64,000 nt of DNA, taken from Sphingobacteriaceae bacterium. GTDB lineage: Bacteria; Bacteroidota; Bacteroidia; Sphingobacteriales; Sphingobacteriaceae. Shown here in pieces: positions 60,178 to 64,000 of the stretch. A model generated the notes under the pieces. It was not told the DNA's origin. It searched no databases and saw nothing but the letters and a program-made list of their open reading frames with translations. The stretch's first letter is position 1. Each line of letters starts with the position of its first letter. The position numbers were made by a program, and so were the translations under genes. The stretch lies in assembly GCA_903642215.1 (NCBI GenBank), contig CAHJWG010000002.1, positions 281,720-345,719 on the forward strand, in the 5' to 3' direction.

Positions 60178-63100
60178 ATGAAGAAACTTTACCTTATTAT
60201 TTTTTCCTGTTTGATGCTTGTTCTGTCAGGGAAATTACATGCGCAGATTTCAAGCGCTCAAATCAGCGGCCGGGTTTCTGATCCTAAAGGAATAACACTT
60301 CCCGGTGTTTCTGTAGTTGCGGTAAACGCTAATACCGGCACAAAATACGGTACGCAAACCAATGCAGAAGGCCGTTATACTTTGCCAAACGTAAACGCAG
60401 GAACTTATACCATCACCCTGACTTATATCGGCTTTAAAACAATTGAACGTAACAATATCACCTTGAGTTTAGGTAATGCCACCTACAATTTTACCATGGC
60501 TGATGAAACTACTGCCTTAAAAGAAGTAACCGTTACCGCTACTGCCGGCGCACCGAAAACTGGTACCGGAACAAGGATCAGCCAGAGCCAGATCCGTAAT
60601 TTACCAACCGTTTCCCGCAGTTTGCAGGATTTAACCCGCACTACGCCGCAAAGCAGTAACAACTCTTTCCAGGGAACTAACTTCCGCTACAACAACGTAA
60701 CTATTGACGGCGCGATTAACAATGATGCCATCGGTTTTAGCCCTTCGCTCGGCGGACAAACTAACCAATCCGGACAGGTTGGAAGCAGCACGCGTACCAA
60801 CCCGGTTTCAATAGATGCCATCCAGGATATACAGGTTTATGTGGCGCCTTACGATATTAAAATCGGTAATGTTTTGGGCGGAAGTATCAACGCAGTTACC
60901 CGAAGCGGAACCAATAAAGTTACCGGTTCTGTTTACGGTTTCGGAAGGAACGCTAATTTAATCGGTAAAAATAATATCCCTACTAAGGTTGGCGGCGACG
61001 GTGCCAAAGAGCCGAGTGATTTCCACGAATATCAAACCGGCTTCCGCGTAGGTTTCCCGATCATTAAAAACAAATTGTTCTTCTTCACCAATGAAGAAAT
61101 TACCCGCCGCCAGGATCCGGTTATTTTTGGTGCCGGAAGTGCCGGTTCGGCCAACATCCTTTCGGTAGCCGATGCCCAAAACCTCACTGCTGCTTTCCAG
61201 AAATATACCGGCGGCATCAGTCCCGGAACGTTTGACAATACTTCCATTTATTCCCGATCCAATAAATTTTTTAACCGTTTGGATTGGAATATCAACGATA
61301 ATAACCAGTTAACTATCCGCAATAATTACATTACTTCAACAGCTACAAATTTAGAGCGCGATAATTTTAACTTCCGTTTTGGCGGGATCGATTATACCTC
61401 GCACAACAACTCCTCTTCTACCGTTGGAGAGTTAAAGTCGAAACTGAATAATGCTATCAATAACAGTTTGGTGATTGGTTATTCGAGCGTGCATGATTAC
61501 CGCGACCCAAACTCTAACCCGGCTTTGCCGCAAATTGAAATTACCGGCAACTCGCCCGGTTCTACCATTTTTATGGGAACAGACCGCGAAGCCGCTATCT
61601 TTGATATGCACCAAAAAACAACCGAGTTTACCGATAACCTTACTTTAACAGCCGGTAAAAACACCTTTACTTTGGGTACGCACAACGAGTTTTACGATAT
61701 CACCTATAACTTTGTAAACGCCTGGAACGGCCGCGATGCTTACAGCAGTATCGCAAATTTTTTAGCCGCTGCGCCAACCCGCGTGCGTAACAATTACAAT
61801 TACACCAACAACACAAGGGATTATATCCTGGCCAACCCTTCTGCCCAATTTAAAGTAAACTTGCTTAGTTTTTATGGTCAGGATGAGATCAACTTAACAG
61901 ATAATTTTAAACTGACAGCCGGTGTGCGTTTGGATTATGCCAACGTACCAGACAGACAACCGATCAGCACTAAAACCAGCAATGCGCCGGTTGACCCAAG
62001 ATACGGCAATACTTTTACCTACACCAAGCCACGGGACATTAAAAACAGTTACCTGAATAATGTGGAAGTTAACCCGCGCGTTTCTTTTAATTATGATATA
62101 AACGGCGATCAAAGTTTAGTTTTACGAGGCGGCAGCGGAACTTTCACCGGCCGGATCCCTTTCGCCTGGTTTGGTTATGCTTTTTACAATAACGGCGTTA
62201 CTTACGGTGCTTTCGATAGAAACAACATCGGTACAACCAATACGATCACGCCCGGAACAAATCCGATCCAGGCACCGGCAAACGGCGGTTTAAATTTTGT
62301 TAACCAGCAAACTACCGCACCTATTCCAAACACTACCGCTGCCGGCCCAACTCAGGTAGATTTAATCGACAATAACTTTAAAATGCCGCAGGTTTGGAGA
62401 AGCAGTTTAGCTTTGGATATCAAAACACCGGATCAGTGGAAATTTACTGCTGAAGGAATCTACACCAAAGTTATCCACGATCTTAAATTCCAGCAGGTAA
62501 ACACGGTTGATAATGTTACCTACTATCCTTATGATGCACAACATCAGCAACCGATTTTTGTAAACCAGGCCATCAACCCTTCCTACACCAATGCTTACGA
62601 ATTATCCAACACCAACCAGGGTTATCGTTACAGTTTAACCGGACAAATTGAGAAATCCTTCCCTTTTGGTTTTACGGCTAACGCGGCTTATACTTATGGT
62701 AAATCCAAGGATGTAACCAACGGTATCCGTAACTCGATGGAGTCTAACTGGCAATTAAACCAGGCTTTAAACCCGAACAACCCGCAGGCAGCTTATTCTA
62801 ATTTTGATATCCGCCACCGCATCGTTTCTACTTTAAATTACCACTTGGTTTCTGCTTCAAAAGCATTTGTTTCTAACTTTTCGATCTTTTTCAGCGCAGC
62901 ATCCGGAACGCCTTATACGTTTGGTTTCTATAACACGGCCATCAACGGAACCGGCCAGCAGGTTAACTTAGCTTACATTCCGAATGCCGGCGAAACGATC
63001 AAATTCTTCAGCACAACTCCAACAGCGCCAACCGCAACGCAACAAGCGCAGGCAAATGCTTTTGATGCTTTTATTGATGCTGATAATTACTTAAAAACCC

Positions 63101-63459
63101 GCCGCGGCCAGTTTACAGAACGTAATGCCGCCCGTACGCCTTGGAATACGCAAGCTGATTTTCGTTTTTCCCAGGATTTTAACTTCGGCCCGGAAAAACA
63201 CAAACAAACCATTACGTTTACGTACGATATCATCAACTTAACCGCACTGCTGAACAAAGCTTGGGGACATTATTATTTCTCACCAAACACGTTCAATTCA
63301 ACTTCCAGCGTTGGTTTAAGCAGGGCAACCACACCATCTTTTGCAAATGCTGCAACCACTTACCCGATTTACACTTTCCGTGATCCGGGCGTACCTTATG
63401 CGGTTGACCCTTTTGCTTCGAGATGGCAAATGCAGTTTGGCTTGCGTTACAGCTTTTAA
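60178..63459 (+). CDS. Oar-like TonB-dependent receptor with carboxypeptidase-like N-domain
   Basis: 1093 residues from Met 60178 (MKKLYLIIFSCLMLVLSGKL, a signal peptide); an upstream in-frame ATG at 60139 adds 13 residues. The CarboxypepD_reg-like domain spans about 25-110 (QISGRVSDPKGITLPGVSVV, YTLPNVNAGTYTITLTYIGF), followed by a TonB plug (EVTVTATAGAPKTGTGTRIS, VTIDGAINNDAIGFSPSLGG) and a long beta-barrel. The C-terminus ends WQMQFGLRYSF with a terminal aromatic, as in outer-membrane barrels. Oar homologues take part in surface protein export or signalling; the ligand is unknown. Confidence 0.92.
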   Translation: MKKLYLIIFSCLMLVLSGKLHAQISSAQISGRVSDPKGITLPGVSVVAVNANTGTKYGTQTNAEGRYTLPNVNAGTYTITLTYIGFKTIERNNITLSLGNATYNFTMADETTALKEVTVTATAGAPKTGTGTRISQSQIRNLPTVSRSLQDLTRTTPQSSNNSFQGTNFRYNNVTIDGAINNDAIGFSPSLGGQTNQSGQVGSSTRTNPVSIDAIQDIQVYVAPYDIKIGNVLGGSINAVTRSGTNKVTGSVYGFGRNANLIGKNNIPTKVGGDGAKEPSDFHEYQTGFRVGFPIIKNKLFFFTNEEITRRQDPVIFGAGSAGSANILSVADAQNLTAAFQKYTGGISPGTFDNTSIYSRSNKFFNRLDWNINDNNQLTIRNNYITSTATNLERDNFNFRFGGIDYTSHNNSSSTVGELKSKLNNAINNSLVIGYSSVHDYRDPNSNPALPQIEITGNSPGSTIFMGTDREAAIFDMHQKTTEFTDNLTLTAGKNTFTLGTHNEFYDITYNFVNAWNGRDAYSSIANFLAAAPTRVRNNYNYTNNTRDYILANPSAQFKVNLLSFYGQDEINLTDNFKLTAGVRLDYANVPDRQPISTKTSNAPVDPRYGNTFTYTKPRDIKNSYLNNVEVNPRVSFNYDINGDQSLVLRGGSGTFTGRIPFAWFGYAFYNNGVTYGAFDRNNIGTTNTITPGTNPIQAPANGGLNFVNQQTTAPIPNTTAAGPTQVDLIDNNFKMPQVWRSSLALDIKTPDQWKFTAEGIYTKVIHDLKFQQVNTVDNVTYYPYDAQHQQPIFVNQAINPSYTNAYELSNTNQGYRYSLTGQIEKSFPFGFTANAAYTYGKSKDVTNGIRNSMESNWQLNQALNPNNPQAAYSNFDIRHRIVSTLNYHLVSASKAFVSNFSIFFSAASGTPYTFGFYNTAINGTGQQVNLAYIPNAGETIKFFSTTPTAPTATQQAQANAFDAFIDADNYLKTRRGQFTERNAARTPWNTQADFRFSQDFNFGPEKHKQTITFTYDIINLTALLNKAWGHYYFSPNTFNSTSSVGLSRATTPSFANAATTYPIYTFRDPGVPYAVDPFASRWQMQFGLRYSF

Positions 63460-63470
63460 TACTTCTTTTA
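63459..63470 (+). repeat. Dispersed motif copy overlapping the TonB receptor stop
   Basis: ATACTTCTTTTATCACC then TAAAAAA; its first base is the last base of TAA at 63457-63459. Confidence 0.7.
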
Positions 63471-63476
63471 TCACCT

Positions 63477-63512
63477 AAAAAATCCGGTAGAGATGATCTA
63501 TCGGATTTTTTG
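63477..63512 (+). terminator. Terminator of the TonB receptor gene
   Basis: AAAAAATCCG pairs with CGGATTTTTT around a TAGA/TCTA inner stem, with a T-rich end. It overlaps the TAAAAA end of the preceding motif copy. Confidence 0.85.
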
Positions 63513-63602
63513 TTTTGTGGGATTTTTTTGGCCATCTCGAACGAAGAGAGAAATCTTTTTTAAATTTTGTTTTTCTTGTATAACCGTTTACTTAATTGCG
63601 AC

Positions 63603-63614
63603 TTGCTTCTTTTA
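63603..63614 (+). repeat. One-mismatch motif copy in the terminal gap
   Basis: TTGCTTCTTTTATCAGC followed by ATAAAATT. A second degenerate copy in the opposite direction, TAAAAGAAGAAT, lies at 63834-63845. Confidence 0.6.
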
Positions 63615-63658
63615 TCAGCATAAAATTGTATTTAAGCAGGCTTGTAGCCCTTGCTTTC

Positions 63659-63987
63659 GTTCTTTTTGCTTGATCAAAAAGAACCAAAAAATCAAGACAA
63701 ACCCGATCCCTCCGGGCGTTTTGCCGGGCCTTTCCGCACCGTGGTGGTTACCGTTCTGGTGGAGACTGTTAAAATTAAAAGAAGATCCCTCCCTGCGGTC
63801 GGGATGACAGCATGGCGGACATAAAATAGTTGATAAAAGAAGAATCCCAAAAAGTTAAGTGGAAGAAAGGTCAACCGAAAGAAAGGCAACTTGCAAAGTA
63901 ACCACTCAGGCGCGTTGGGCTACATTTCGCCCGGAGGCGATCCGAAATGCTTGAACTTTTGGTTCTTTTGTTTCAAGACAAAAGAAC
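63659..63987. repeat. Extragenic element bounded by related hairpins
   Basis: The left hairpin GTTCTTTTT-loop-AAAAAGAAC (63659-63684) and right hairpin GTTCTTTTGT-loop-ACAAAAGAAC (63962-63987) are inverted-related: both adjoin a GGTTCTTTT/AAGAACC word and a CAAGACA word. Between them are two GC-richer stretches (CCCTCCGGGCGTTTTGCCGG; GGTCGGGATGACAG). No ORF looks genuine in 63460-64000. This resembles the extragenic repeats common in Sphingobacteriaceae. Confidence 0.6.
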
Positions 63988-64000
63988 GAAGCCCCGGCAA

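Noticed and set aside
58134..63459. A type IX secretion locus
   Set aside because: Only one PorP/SprF protein is present, with no core gld/sov/por genes and no C-terminal sorting-domain protein.
63493..63889. Open frames on both strands in the terminal gap
   Set aside because: They run through a terminator and repeat hairpins, with low-complexity, Cys/Phe/Arg-rich translations.

Overview
The window reads as chromosome of a Bacteroidota bacterium, most likely family Sphingobacteriaceae (Pedobacter/Mucilaginibacter-like). Evidence: a LolA gene next to ftsK, a PspC-DUF2851 pair, an RNase Z-STAS pair, a PorP/SprF protein, an Oar-like TonB receptor, DUF4230 and DUF6169 proteins, TAnnTTTG-type promoter elements, no visible Shine-Dalgarno dependence, and futalosine-pathway menaquinone genes. 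Genes are densely packed on both strands. I see no prophage, insertion sequence, CRISPR array or replication origin.

Layout. 1-6 kb: edge of a secreted GH20 hexosaminidase, a DUF4230 protein, trxB, a broken antitoxin-like gene, a small accessory patch (lipoprotein and a RelE-like two-gene unit), aroQ, xerD and an acyltransferase. 7-15 kb: EVE protein, secreted unknown, tRNA-Leu(GAG), PhnP-like hydrolase, lolA-ftsK, pspC-DUF2851, DUF47 protein. 15-21 kb: TolC/RND/adaptor efflux operon, then tRNA-Arg(TCT). 21-25 kb: HAD hydrolase and mqnA-phosphatase-mqnE. 25-27.6 kb: promoter, SAM riboswitch, candidate 36-codon leader ORF, metX, homoserine dehydrogenase, terminator. 27.7-31.6 kb: AT-rich glycan genes (GT87, GT2, deacetylase), a DNA-binding-like protein flanked by palindromes, and a tiny lipoprotein. 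31.8-39 kb: acyltransferase E2, cinA, lptD, divergent amidase and MCE/MlaD protein. 39-49 kb: rnz-STAS, purC, phoH, SAM hydrolase-like gene, ABC exporter, beta-CASP hydrolase. 48-54 kb: serA-serC, rpe, methyltransferase, GT39. 54-64 kb: copA, nucleoside-recognition membrane protein, PorP/SprF, a DUF6169 pair, Oar-like TonB receptor, and a terminal non-coding stretch with hairpin repeats.

The most unusual signal is a dispersed short motif, ATRCTTCTTTTA, usually continuing YCG, about three loose bases, then TAAAAA. I count 32 exact copies of the 12-base core by eye, plus several one-mismatch copies. It sits mainly between genes, often touching stop codons, but also inside 11 coding regions in four different reading frames, so selection appears to act on the DNA rather than on a peptide. 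The variable base is strand-dependent: G in 16 of 19 plus-strand copies, A in 11 of 13 minus-strand copies. Orientation alternates over long stretches. It has the look of a DNA-uptake-type or chromosome-organising word, or a 3'-end signal; I know of no description of it.
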